Assembly: GCA_905221605.1 (NCBI GenBank)
Contig: CAJNDS010002117.1
Span: 635,001 to 660,000 of the forward strand
Direction: 5' to 3'
DNA: 25,000 nt
DNA from: Symbiodinium natans
Lineage: Eukaryota; Sar; Dinophyceae; Suessiales; Symbiodiniaceae
Part shown: positions 18,535 through 25,000 of the stretch, piece by piece
Position numbering within the stretch: the first letter of the stretch is position 1
How the letters are laid out: each line of letters begins with the position of its first letter
Position numbers and translations under genes: made by a program
Notes under the pieces: model-generated
The model's database searches: none
Told to the model about the DNA's origin: nothing
What the model saw: only the letters and a program-made list of their open reading frames with translations

Positions 18535-18537
18535 TCA
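18535..18537 (-). promoter_or_regulatory. in-frame TGA between gag and methyltransferase/pol
   Basis: The gag zinc-finger frame ends AAC TGA CCA. The same frame then runs open without a stop into KVLYIFSG of the methyltransferase domain. TGA followed by C is the leakiest stop context known in general, so readthrough producing a gag-pol fusion is plausible, as in some retroviruses. A simple nonsense mutation is the alternative. Confidence 0.5.
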
Positions 18538-18918
18538 GTTGGTAGCGCCTGCGCCCGCGGCGTCCTTTGCAGCAGCCTTCTGCTTGCACTGTAGCACGGG
18601 GTGCTTCTGGAAGCAAACGGTGCAGACGTGGGCGAAGTGGCACTTAGCCCCTTTCTTGCAGCCTTGCTTGGAGTTGTAGCGGAAGCAGATCGGCTTGCCT
18701 TCTGGTGTATTGCTAGCTCCACGAATCTTCGTTTTAGCTTTGGTCTTGTCGCCCTTGCCGCCGGTCTTCTTCTTCTTAGCGGGCCAATCCGGATGCTGCG
18801 GAGGTGGCGGTCTCTTAGCATGCAACGCCAGCGGTGTAGTGAAGTGTCTTTCCTTCACGGCCGCATCCTTGTAGCTCTGCTGGAGGGACGCACCGAAAGA
18901 TAGCCCCCCCGTGGTCAT
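18535..18918 (-). CDS. gag C-terminal part with CCCH-type zinc finger
   Basis: The frame contains KERHFTTPLALHAKRPPPP, a lysine-rich linker (PAKKKKTGGKGDKTKAK), and a Cys/His cluster reading ICFRYNSKQGCKKGAKCHF then AHVCTVCFQKHPVLQC. The first half fits a C-x7-C-x5-C-x3-H-type finger, and a C-x2-C-x3-H-x4-C-like cluster follows. Such fingers bind nucleic acid in gag. Upstream of its ATG the same frame also reads GPPWTLVLGYEHAVRKNTY, so the ATG is internal and the true protein is continuous with 18,915-19,562 after a one-base frame change near 18,980. Confidence 0.75.
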   Translation of the reverse strand: MTTGGLSFGASLQQSYKDAAVKERHFTTPLALHAKRPPPPQHPDWPAKKKKTGGKGDKTKAKTKIRGASNTPEGKPICFRYNSKQGCKKGAKCHFAHVCTVCFQKHPVLQCKQKAAAKDAAGAGATN

Positions 18919-19562
18919 GAGCTTGTAGGTATTCTTTCGGACGGCGTGCTCGTAGCCGAGGACGAGCGTCCAGGGCGGGCCCGGACCAGCCCACCGGAGT
19001 CGTCGCTGGAGCGTAGCCCGTAGCAGTAGTCGCCGAGCAAGTAGTCCTTGTACTTTTCGAAGGTGGCCATGGTGACATCGGCTAGCCCATCGTGGTTTGG
19101 GTGCTTTAGCTTGATCATGAGCAAGGCATTCTGGAGAACGGTGATGCGCAAACGTAGCTGTTCGGGGCCTGAGGGCATAGCCGTTCTAGATGAGCCTCGC
19201 TTGATGGACAGCGTGCCTTTAGCATCCCAAGTGGGCACCAGCACATCGGGGTCGATCTCATCTCGGCTTAGCACCTCTGCGAGTGACTCAGCTCTGAACT
19301 CTCCGGTTTCTAGCTCATGTAGCTTCTTCTCGATGTACTCTTTCGCCGGCAGGTACTTGTCCTCTAGCTCGCCGAATTGCGTGGCAAAGGCCTGCCTTAT
19401 AGCGATGTAGTCGGTCTGTGGGATTGGTTTAGCCCATTCCCTCAACTCATTGGCTGCTTCTGCTTCTGCTTGCGTTTTTGCTCTAGCCCTGGCAGTCTGC
19501 CATGCCACCACAAACGTGGCTGCTTGGGCTCGCATGCAGGGAGGCCGCGGGATCAATAGCAA
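18915..19562 (-). CDS. gag central part
   Basis: It reads AATFVVAWQTARARAKTQ, WAKPIPQTDYIAIRQAF, FGELEDKYLPAKEYIEKKL and MATFEKYKDYLLGDYCYGL, largely helical and charged. From memory, similar stretches precede the methyltransferase/RT region in many dinoflagellate predicted proteins; I take it as the capsid-like part of gag. It starts outside any ATG, continuing from the frame of 19,483-19,800 near 19,530. After about 18,980 the frame becomes Arg/Ser nonsense and the protein continues in the zinc-finger frame. Confidence 0.68.
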   Translation of the reverse strand: MLLIPRPPCMRAQAATFVVAWQTARARAKTQAEAEAANELREWAKPIPQTDYIAIRQAFATQFGELEDKYLPAKEYIEKKLHELETGEFRAESLAEVLSRDEIDPDVLVPTWDAKGTLSIKRGSSRTAMPSGPEQLRLRITVLQNALLMIKLKHPNHDGLADVTMATFEKYKDYLLGDYCYGLRSSDDSGGLVRARPGRSSSATSTPSERIPTSS

Positions 19563-19800
19563 AGCTGGTCTTGATGACGTCCTTTAGATCTTCTTCAGTG
19601 GTAGCAAAGGCCGCAAATTTAGCGACGGTGTCCACTCCACTGGCAAATAGCTCCCCTTGGTGCGCCTCCTGGAGACCATGCTGCGTGAGGAGGTAGCGGA
19701 GGTCCGAGGAACCTTTAGCCAGTTTGGCAAGAAAAGGGGAAAAACAATAACAACTCAAAGGATGCTCGAGTGAGGCTAGCCCCCAAAATATCGGTGGCAT
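19483..19800 (-). CDS. gag N-terminal part
   Basis: After a leader of about 25 codons the frame reads LAKGSSDLRYLLTQHGL, then ASGVDTVAKFAAFATTEEDL and TSFAIDPA, a compact helical domain typical of the start of this protein family. The first ATG (19,800) gives a hydrophobic start, and a pyrimidine-rich tract lies at about 19,745-19,725, so a spliced start is possible. The frame is left near 19,530, where a one-base change joins QAATFVVAW. Confidence 0.6.
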   Translation of the reverse strand: MPPIFWGLASLEHPLSCYCFSPFLAKLAKGSSDLRYLLTQHGLQEAHQGELFASGVDTVAKFAAFATTEEDLKDVIKTSFAIDPAASLHASPSSHVCGGMADCQG

Positions 19801-20129
19801 TCGCTATCAACGTAGCACCACCAGGGTCGGGCGGGAGGGTTCAAAGGGCCCCACCTCGCACTAGCTCTACGAGCATGTTCGGGCTCTCACTCTAGCTCTC
19901 TCCCCCCTTCTCTCACAATCACTCCCCTCACGCACGCAGCCCCACACAACTTAGCTCCGTAAGCGGTGGATGCGGCCGCCCTTTTTCCTCTAGCGCACTA
20001 GCTCGGGGTCAGCCCGAAATAGCCTGCCCGCGTCCGCCGCGACGGCAGTGATCGCACCTATGGCGCGAATGAAAATCAATAGCAAACCACATTCTTCTGT
20101 TGCAGAAGTTGCGGTAGCACCCCTCGCAT
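19801..20129. other. spacer inside the element
   Basis: No coding frame stands out. It is C-rich on the plus strand, with CTCTCTCCCCCCTTCTCTC near 19,900. The TAGC series continues through it at the same density as in coding parts, with about twelve copies. Confidence 0.5.
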
Positions 20130-20378
20130 CTAGCTATGCAGCGGAAGACATAGCCTGTCGTCTCCCAGCGGCCGAGGCCAAAATGTTTCCGGGATTTTAG
20201 CCACTAGCTGCTGTCCTCTAGCTGTTCCGCAGTGCACCTCCAGCACCTCCGTGTACGTAGCTCTCTCCAGCCAGACCAGGTCAGTAGCATCGGTGACCTT
20301 GCCCTTGCCGTAGCCCTTGGTAGCGCGCAGCTCCTCGTAGCGCCGCTGCAGAGGCGAGTCCTTGCTGAAGGAAGCCAT
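20130..20378 (-). CDS. small ORF of unknown function
   Basis: Starts at ATG and gives 82 codons: MASFSKDSPLQRRYEELR, KGYGKGKVTDATDLVWLER, then VAKIPETFWPRPLGDD. It looks like protein rather than shadow, without membrane segments or a motif I recognise. It sits between the other small ORF and gag. It could be a separate accessory protein or the first exon of gag. Confidence 0.45.
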   Translation of the reverse strand: MASFSKDSPLQRRYEELRATKGYGKGKVTDATDLVWLERATYTEVLEVHCGTARGQQLVAKIPETFWPRPLGDDRLCLPLHS

Positions 20379-20475
20379 GGCTCGGGTCGCACACTAGCCC
20401 AGGAGATCTCGATGAGCGAGTTCTCCTCACCTAGCGGCCGTCCCTCTCCCGAGGACCCCAAGGGCGGGGGCATCT

Positions 20476-20934
20476 TTAGCAGGATGGGCACTCGGTTGCC
20501 ATCTCGTCGACGTAGCCTGCGCCTCGTCTAGCTCGTCGGCGGTGACCTTGTTTGCCCCATGTAGCGTGCTTGCCGACGTAGCCGTCCCCTCCCGTGTCGG
20601 TGCCGTTGTTAGCTGCACCCCGGCTGCCTGTAGCGTCCGGAGGTCTGGCGTCCGGGAGCGCCCTCCGTAGCCCAGGCTGCTCTGGCCCCGCAGCGGGTGT
20701 AGCGGAGCTGGCCGCAGTTGTTGTGGATGCCGGTCTTGTAGCATCCGCTGGCGGCTCTTCTGCTGTCACCGTAGCCCTTGCTGTTGCCCTCGTCTGTAGC
20801 CGTGAGGACAGAAAGTTTAGCTCGGCCAGTGTCAGTGCCATCTTATGGCGGTTGGGTAGCGCGTCAAAGGTGTAGATCCTGGATAGCCTCGCCATCGCTG
20901 CTGCCGACAGGCCGGCGTAGCTTTGGGGGTCCAC
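20476..20934 (-). CDS. second part of an unknown small protein, low-complexity tail
   Basis: From about residue 5 it reads SYAGLSAAAMARLSRIYTF, then RHKMALTLAELNFLSSRLQ, helical and believable. A Thr/Ala/Pro-rich linker follows from about residue 50 to 110. The first codon is GTG, so this continues the frame 20,832-21,125, with the change at five G on the plus strand (20,925-20,929). No domain is recognised; a gag-like or accessory role is only a guess from position. Confidence 0.45.
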   Translation of the reverse strand: MDPQSYAGLSAAAMARLSRIYTFDALPNRHKMALTLAELNFLSSRLQTRATARATVTAEEPPADATRPASTTTAASSATPAAGPEQPGLRRALPDARPPDATGSRGAANNGTDTGGDGYVGKHATWGKQGHRRRARRGAGYVDEMATECPSC

Positions 20935-21125
20935 CCCTTCCGTCCGCTGCGTCGCAGCCGGGCGTTTCTAGCCACGGACACCAGCTGGGGCAGGAGCTGC
21001 ATGCCTAGCCCTTGGCGCAAGGCCGTCTCTAGCTCGTACGGGAAGGCAGCCAATTGGTGTGCCAGCACTAGAACTGTGAGTTCTAGCTCGCGGACCTCGT
21101 CCTCTGTCATGCGGCTAGCACTCAT
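20832..21125 (-). CDS. first part of an unknown small protein
   Basis: ATG at 21,125 begins MSASRMTEDEVRELELTVL, then LAHQLAAFPYELETALRQG and LLPQLVSVARNARLRRSG. The pattern is amphipathic helices, about 65 good codons. It then reads into nonsense while the neighbouring frame takes over (SYAGLSAAAMARL). It lies between YR and gag, with a 300-bp spacer before it. The position and helical nature are compatible with a nucleoprotein, but nothing identifies it. Confidence 0.5.
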   Translation of the reverse strand: MSASRMTEDEVRELELTVLVLAHQLAAFPYELETALRQGLGMQLLPQLVSVARNARLRRSGRKGWTPKATPACRQQRWRGYPGSTPLTRYPTAIRWH

Positions 21126-21425
21126 GGCTCGCAGTGTAGCCTACAATCTTTCACCGGGCTCTAGCCCGTTGCTGCCAACAAGTGGCTAGCGGAGATGGAG
21201 GTTGACTCATTTCACTGCCTTCACCTCAAATAGCCCGCCTTCAACCCCCCCAACACCGAAGAACGGAACCCGAAAGGGGGGGGGGAGGAAACCACGGGGA
21301 AAGAAGGAAGCCTAGCCCTCAAGTGCTTTGGCTTGCTCTGGCTAGCAGTTAGCAGGCTTCAATGCAGCAACCGGCATGTAGCACAACCGAGGCTTGGGCT
21401 TGCTTCTTTACGGCTCTAGCAGGCT
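21126..21425. other. spacer inside the element
   Basis: Untranslated-looking gap between YR and the next ORF. It contains a run of ten or more G at about 21,275-21,286 and a near-duplicate CTAGCAGTTAGCAGGCTTCAA / CTAGCAGGCTTCAA at about 21,342-21,430. TAGC copies continue, except for an 80-bp gap around the G run. Confidence 0.5.
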
Positions 21426-22622
21426 TCAACGCACACGCCGACTGTAGCCCTGCCCACTGCATGCACACACGCGACATTTTCTAGCCCCAGCACTCCCCCC
21501 AGCCCACCCCACACTTACCCGGTGTTGCCAGGGAAGTTGGGGAACAGGGAAGGCTCCAGCCCCACCCCCCCACACTCTAGCCACTCTGGGACCTCTTCGA
21601 ACTGAGGTTCCGGGATAGCTGCTCCAGCAGCACCCCCCCAGGTTCGTCCTCTGAGTTCGGCTTGGACTGGTCGCTGAGACGAGCGTCGCTACCTTCCGGG
21701 TCTTTAGGTTGTGGCCAGCATAGCTGGCTTCAGGCCTTAGCTCGAAGCACTGGCAGCTTCTGAAGGCTCTACGCCTGCCCATCCAGCACCCTGCCTGTCC
21801 GGATCTGTGTAGCCGAAAGATGCCTCCAGGTTGCCCCACGATCACGTAGCCTTCGGAGCGATCTTCTTGAACTTGTAGCGCTTCACCTTCCTCAGAATCT
21901 TCAGCGTCTCCGCCGGGTTGCTCCGAGGCGGAGGCCTCCTGGATTGGGATTTCCCAGACCCAGTCCGGATAGATCTCGGGTAGTCCTCTCCAGGTTTGCA
22001 CCAAAGATCGTGCCAGTAGCTCTGCCATTTCCAGTGTAAGCCGTCTGCGTTCCACGAGCCAGGATCTTAGCTCATGCCCGATCTCGCGCTCATCCAGGTC
22101 GAATTTCCTGGCGGCCGTAGCGAAGCGGTCCTGTAGCTTCGCCACCCTTCCCGCATAGGTCCGGGCGTAGGTGTCCGAGCCTTCAGGTTTCCACCTTCCT
22201 AGCAGGTCTCTGTCCTGCGGAGCAGTGTCCAGCAGTGAGAGACCTGTCGGCAGTACTGCTCTTTCAGAGTGCTCTGTCCAGTAGCCATGAACTTCCATAG
22301 ACCCCCACATAGCCAAGCCGTAGCCACCATCGCATCCGCGTAGCTCGCCATCTTCTTCCCCAGGCCTCCATCTTCCGTCAACTTCGGCAGAAGGTAGTCC
22401 CGCTTGTAGCCAGCAGAGGATCGGAGGAGGTTGAATCCTGTAGCAATCCATCCACTCTGTTCCAGGAAGGATCTCTCCGAAACACAGACCTGCAGCTGCT
22501 TGACACGCTTTGTAGCTCCTGAGGTTTTCGTCCTTCTTAGTATCGTCTGTAGCCTCCCCTCCACCAGGTTCAGCTCTGCTGGGAGAATCGATTGGAGGTC
22601 GGACCATCGTAGCGAAGCCCAA
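21426..22622 (-). CDS. tyrosine recombinase, C-terminal catalytic part
   Basis: From about residue 115 the frame carries HSERAVLPTGLSLL (His118, Arg121 of the H-x-x-R box), then DRDLLGRWKPEGSDTYARTY with Trp144 in the second-His position and Tyr152 eight residues later, the spacing seen in DIRS-type enzymes. Tyr152 would be the nucleophile. A tail follows with YVIVGQPGGIFRLHRSGQ and CWMGRRRAFRS. From memory, a similar His/CW tail ends many dinoflagellate proteins of this kind. Residues before about 100 are shadow of the N-terminal frame; the shift is probably at five C on the plus strand (22,302-22,306). Confidence 0.82.
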   Translation of the reverse strand: MGFATMVRPPIDSPSRAEPGGGEATDDTKKDENLRSYKACQAAAGLCFGEILPGTEWMDCYRIQPPPILCWLQAGLPSAEVDGRWRPGEEDGELRGCDGGYGLAMWGSMEVHGYWTEHSERAVLPTGLSLLDTAPQDRDLLGRWKPEGSDTYARTYAGRVAKLQDRFATAARKFDLDEREIGHELRSWLVERRRLTLEMAELLARSLVQTWRGLPEIYPDWVWEIPIQEASASEQPGGDAEDSEEGEALQVQEDRSEGYVIVGQPGGIFRLHRSGQAGCWMGRRRAFRSCQCFELRPEASYAGHNLKTRKVATLVSATSPSRTQRTNLGGCCWSSYPGTSVRRGPRVARVWGGGAGAFPVPQLPWQHRVSVGWAGGSAGARKCRVCACSGQGYSRRVR

Positions 22623-23647
22623 ATCTTCACCAGCTTAGCCCAAGCCCATACCCTCCAGCCAACGGTGTTGTCCGAGCCCATGACCACCCTCTCGAGGCCG
22701 AGCACCAGGTAGACTGGATAGCGGGGAGCCCGTCGTGTCACCGGAGCCTCGCTGGAGAGTTCCACCAAGATGGTATCTTTGATAGCCCAGGCTATCCTGC
22801 TTCCCGTAGCCCGTTGCTCCAGGGGGAACTCTGCCACCTTTTCCAGCCAAGCCACCGCCTTCATGATTAGCTCTGGGATCGTGCGTCTGCAAGGCTCGTC
22901 CGCTCTAGCAAAAAGGTAGTCGCCGAGATCGATCGCCGTAGCAGGTGGCATTTGTTTCTTGGTTTGGGCTAGCCAGAGTCTCCACTGGGTGTACGTAGAG
23001 ACGTAGCGTTTCAGCGTAGATGACCTTGTGCTTCCCACAATAGCATCCAGCGCACGGGTCGGGTCAAGACTGCCTTGGATCTTCAGGATGACCGGGGCGT
23101 TAGTTTTATGTAGCTCATCCTGCAACCTCTGTAGCCAAATGCCCAACAGTCTCTTCTCTCTTGCTGTAGCAACCGCCTCGTCTGTGACCCTGTAGTGGTT
23201 CCTTTCTCCAGGTGGCGGATGCGGCGGATGTAGCACAGGCTGTGGTGTTTGATCTTCCTCCCGTCTTTGTAGCTTGGTTGGGGGAATCAAGCTCATCCAC
23301 CTCAGGTCGTCCGCCAGGTAGCAGGTCGCCCTCTTCCGGACATCTGCTTCCGCCTTAGCCTCCTCAATCCAGACGCTGACGCAGCGAATGAGGTAGGGTC
23401 CCCATGGAACCGTTGGTTTTAGCTCCCGCCTCACTTGGCGTGCTATAGCTTCGCTCTCTTCCAGGCTCATAGTTGCCAGCTCTAGAGGGCCCAGGCCTTG
23501 TGAAACCAGGTGGTCATAGCATCTATTCCTTTCACTAAGTCTTTCGCCTTCACTTAGCTCTTCCCATGGGTCCGGAGAACCCTGCTCCGGAAATCCCTCG
23601 TCTAGCCCTTGAAGGCTCTGGGGAGAGGGGGACTCTCCATCGCTCAT
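22199..23647 (-). CDS. tyrosine recombinase, N-terminal and first catalytic part
   Basis: ATG at 23,647 begins a 482-codon frame just inside P1. Acidic start (residues 1-60); a helical DNA-binding-like region at about 165-275, including STLKRYVSTYTQWRLWLA. The catalytic core then has ASLRWSDLQSI with Arg347 (box I) and LRRTKTSGATK with Lys374. The remaining catalytic residues (His-x-x-Arg, Trp, Tyr) lie in the frame of 21,426-22,622, one base back. Useful reading ends about residue 455. The enzyme would cut and rejoin circular element DNA with the chromosome without target duplication. Its place at the 5' side of the element is unusual. Confidence 0.85.
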   Translation of the reverse strand: MSDGESPSPQSLQGLDEGFPEQGSPDPWEELSEGERLSERNRCYDHLVSQGLGPLELATMSLEESEAIARQVRRELKPTVPWGPYLIRCVSVWIEEAKAEADVRKRATCYLADDLRWMSLIPPTKLQRREEDQTPQPVLHPPHPPPGERNHYRVTDEAVATAREKRLLGIWLQRLQDELHKTNAPVILKIQGSLDPTRALDAIVGSTRSSTLKRYVSTYTQWRLWLAQTKKQMPPATAIDLGDYLFARADEPCRRTIPELIMKAVAWLEKVAEFPLEQRATGSRIAWAIKDTILVELSSEAPVTRRAPRYPVYLVLGLERVVMGSDNTVGWRVWAWAKLVKIWASLRWSDLQSILPAELNLVEGRLQTILRRTKTSGATKRVKQLQVCVSERSFLEQSGWIATGFNLLRSSAGYKRDYLLPKLTEDGGLGKKMASYADAMVATAWLCGGLWKFMATGQSTLKEQYCRQVSHCWTLLRRTETC

Positions 23648-23698
23648 GGCGAGCGGGTCCTACAGCGGCGCTCCTAGCGCCGAATCCCTTCCCCTCCC

Positions 23699-24124
23699 CA
23701 CTTTGAATTTGCCCCCCCCTTTTTCCTTGGGGGCCTTGTAGCCGAAAACGGCCACGAGCCTTGTTCTCATTTGGCGGCCCCCCCTATAAAAAGGAGTTGC
23801 TTGTAGACATGTAGCTTTGCTCATGTGACATCATGAAAGCAACTAGCACCAGTGACACAGCTGACTGCATGCACATGTAGCTCACGCGTGTCACAGCGGC
23901 AAATTCTCGACATGAGTGTTTAGCTCCTCTTTTGGGGATAAACATGTCATTTAGCCCTGCAGAAAACACTCTCTGCATGTGGGGCTCTCACGCTCTAGCA
24001 TCCCTCCCTCTCTAGGGTGGTGATAGCGTTTCAAAAGGACTAAAACACCTTCGATGTTTTAGCAGCGAACCGAGAGGATGGGCTAGCATACACGGTCGTA
24101 AACAGCAAGCTATTCACGAGTGCG
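23699..24124 (-). repeat. split direct repeat P1, outer (5' end of element)
   Basis: A 426-bp copy of P2, 5' terminal in sense direction (A1). It starts the element at CGCACTCGTG (sense) and ends 51 bp before the YR ATG. It would therefore hold promoter and 5' leader, although I can identify no promoter with confidence. It lacks one TAGC found in P2 (TGGC at about 23,772) and four bases near 23,940. Confidence 0.93.
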
Positions 24125-25000
24125 AAAACGGCCAAACTCGCTCATCCTGAACTTGGGGCATCTGCGCTGGAGAAGCCACCGGGCCGGCAATCTTCAGCCT
24201 TGGCAATGAAGGCTTGAAGCAACCTTTTTTTTACAAGACTTCGTGAGAACACCTACAAATATGGGTCATGGCCAAGCTACAGGGCAGGCACAGATATGGT
24301 GATTTGCCTATGCAGAGGCTTGCGTAGCTGCTGGTTGTGGCTTTTCATGCACCTAAACGTCGAATTAAACGTCGAATTGCTAAGTTCCCGGGGGCTACGT
24401 TTCGGTTGATACGAGCCGTGAACGTGGGCCAGGGAATCGAACTTACGGCAACTAAGGCTCGCCAAGCCACACTAAGTACTAAATGTGCTCAAGCTGTCAA
24501 GGACGTCTGAAGGCCCAGCAGCGCATTCTGGACCGAGTCGGCTTCCACCTCCTGGCCACGGATGACCTGAGCACTCCGGCAAGTTTAGACGTGCATGACT
24601 TCGCTTGAAGCCTTTGACTTGCAGTTGCTGAAGCTCTGAAGTCTCTGAAGTCATTACTTCTGAACCTCTGCCAAGTTTCATATCGAGGCATCGGCGCTGA
24701 TGCCAGGCGCAGGCTGCTCAAGCAGCGCCAATGGCAACCCTAAACTGAGCCTTTGCGGTCTCAGAGCAATGACCTTCAATGATCTTCGACAGGTTATTCG
24801 GATTTGTGGTCTGGGGTGAAGGTGGAGCTCTGCACCTAATTACAACTTGCAACTCCGAGAACGCACCCTGCTGTGAGCATCGACCGGACAGATGATAAAG
24901 AGCTGTCGAACCACTCTGAGATCTAGCTTGAAGCACGCCAGCAACGATCCAGAACATGAGCAATCTGCAGAATCGCGCAGGCCGTCACCGGGCATAGGCT
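24125..25000. other. host non-coding DNA right of the retroelement
   Basis: The flank begins AAAACGGCCAAACTCG directly after the element end. Short open frames only; an ACGTCGAATTAA near-duplication lies at about 24,356-24,378. No gene, repeat array or RNA was recognised. TAGC density drops at once to background. Confidence 0.4.

Larger units (their letters stand above)
14595..24090 (+). repeat. dispersed quasi-regular TAGC tetramer series
   Basis: I count about 225 TAGC on the plus strand in the element, mean step about 42 bp; in the flanks I find about 30 in 15.4 kb. Steps in P2 run 33, 40, 32, 34, 43, 35, 44, 28, 36, 24. Fewer than ten steps are under 12 bp, where a random series of this density would give around fifty. 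Flanking bases vary freely, so the unit is the tetramer. The complementary orientation (GCTA on plus) seems to be at background level. Counts are by eye. Confidence 0.85.
14590..24124 (-). mobile_element. tyrosine-recombinase retrotransposon with split direct repeats
   Basis: A 9.5-kb element read on the minus strand. In sense order: P1 (24,124-23,699), YR, two small ORFs, gag, methyltransferase-like domain, RT, RNase H, Q1 (15,537-15,288), P2 (15,287-14,858), 18-bp linker, Q2 (14,839-14,590). The A1-ORFs-B1-A2-B2 layout is the known hallmark of PAT/Ngaro/VIPER-type YR retroelements, which insert through a circular DNA rather than with an integrase. A YR with its catalytic residues, an RT with YADD and an RNase H are all present. 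There is no target-site duplication, as expected. YR-first order and a methyltransferase-like module before RT differ from the usual gag-RT-RH-YR order; VIPER also has YR ahead of RT. Near-identical repeats indicate recent insertion, yet the frames are broken in about ten places. Confidence 0.9.

Noticed and set aside
15960-21190. Open frames of 60-120 codons on the plus strand inside the element
   Set aside because: They lie antisense to recognisable retroelement domains, are Ser/Leu/Pro-rich and carry no motif of their own. The many TAG triplets on this strand also keep them short.
14590-24124. TAGC enrichment as a codon-usage effect or as stop codons planted in the antisense strand
   Set aside because: It is equally dense in non-coding repeats and spacers, falls in all codon phases, and TAGA, TAGG and TAGT are not similarly frequent.
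1-25000. CRISPR array, tRNA, rRNA or bacterial operon
   Set aside because: No regularly spaced identical repeats with unique spacers, no cloverleaf or rRNA core was noticed, and intron-like splice edges plus a YR retroelement indicate a eukaryotic nuclear genome.

Overview
The window looks like nuclear DNA of a dinoflagellate, most likely a Symbiodiniaceae-type genome. This rests on three things: short GT...AG-bounded exon-like segments, long stretches of unique non-coding DNA with low-copy minisatellites, and one large retroelement whose gag, methyltransferase-like, RT and RNase H domains resemble, from memory, retroelement proteins common in dinoflagellate gene sets. No search was run, so the assignment is an inference.

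Layout. Positions 1-14,589 are host sequence: mostly non-coding, with an asymmetric G-rich/C-rich block (1,176-1,471), three short minisatellites (2,282-2,440; 8,602-8,780; 9,710-9,905), two GA microsatellites, and exon-like segments on the minus strand. The best is a five-exon partial gene model between 12,742 and 11,124, where reading phase matches across two introns. I do not recognise its product. Positions 14,590-24,124 are a complete-looking retroelement read on the minus strand. Positions 24,125-25,000 are host flank with no gene I can support.

The retroelement has split direct repeats, the signature of tyrosine-recombinase (YR) retrotransposons. In its own direction it reads: 426-bp repeat P1, YR, two unrecognised small ORFs, gag with a CCCH-type zinc finger, a C5-methyltransferase-like domain, reverse transcriptase, RNase H, 250-bp repeat Q1, 430-bp repeat P2, an 18-bp G-rich linker, 250-bp repeat Q2. 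Q1 and Q2 look identical; P1 and P2 differ by one substitution and one 4-bp indel. The internal Q1/P2 junction is what results from joining the two outer ends, as expected for a circular intermediate. YR ahead of gag and pol, and a methyltransferase-like domain between gag and RT, is not the usual DIRS, PAT or Ngaro order.

The most striking signal is not a gene. Across the whole element, in repeats, spacers and coding regions alike, the plus strand carries TAGC (GCTA in the sense RNA) about every 42 bp. I count about 225 copies in 9.5 kb, against about 37 expected by chance and about 30 in the 15.4 kb of flanking DNA. The spacing is more even than random, and the motif falls in all three codon phases. 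It therefore looks like a constraint at DNA or RNA level.

The coding region is interrupted by about ten frame changes. At least four lie at 5-nt G or C homopolymers, so the copy may be more intact than it appears, with indels from sequencing or slippage. An in-frame TGA followed by C separates gag from the methyltransferase, and an ATGA stop/start overlap separates the methyltransferase from RT; both are plausible translational-control points.
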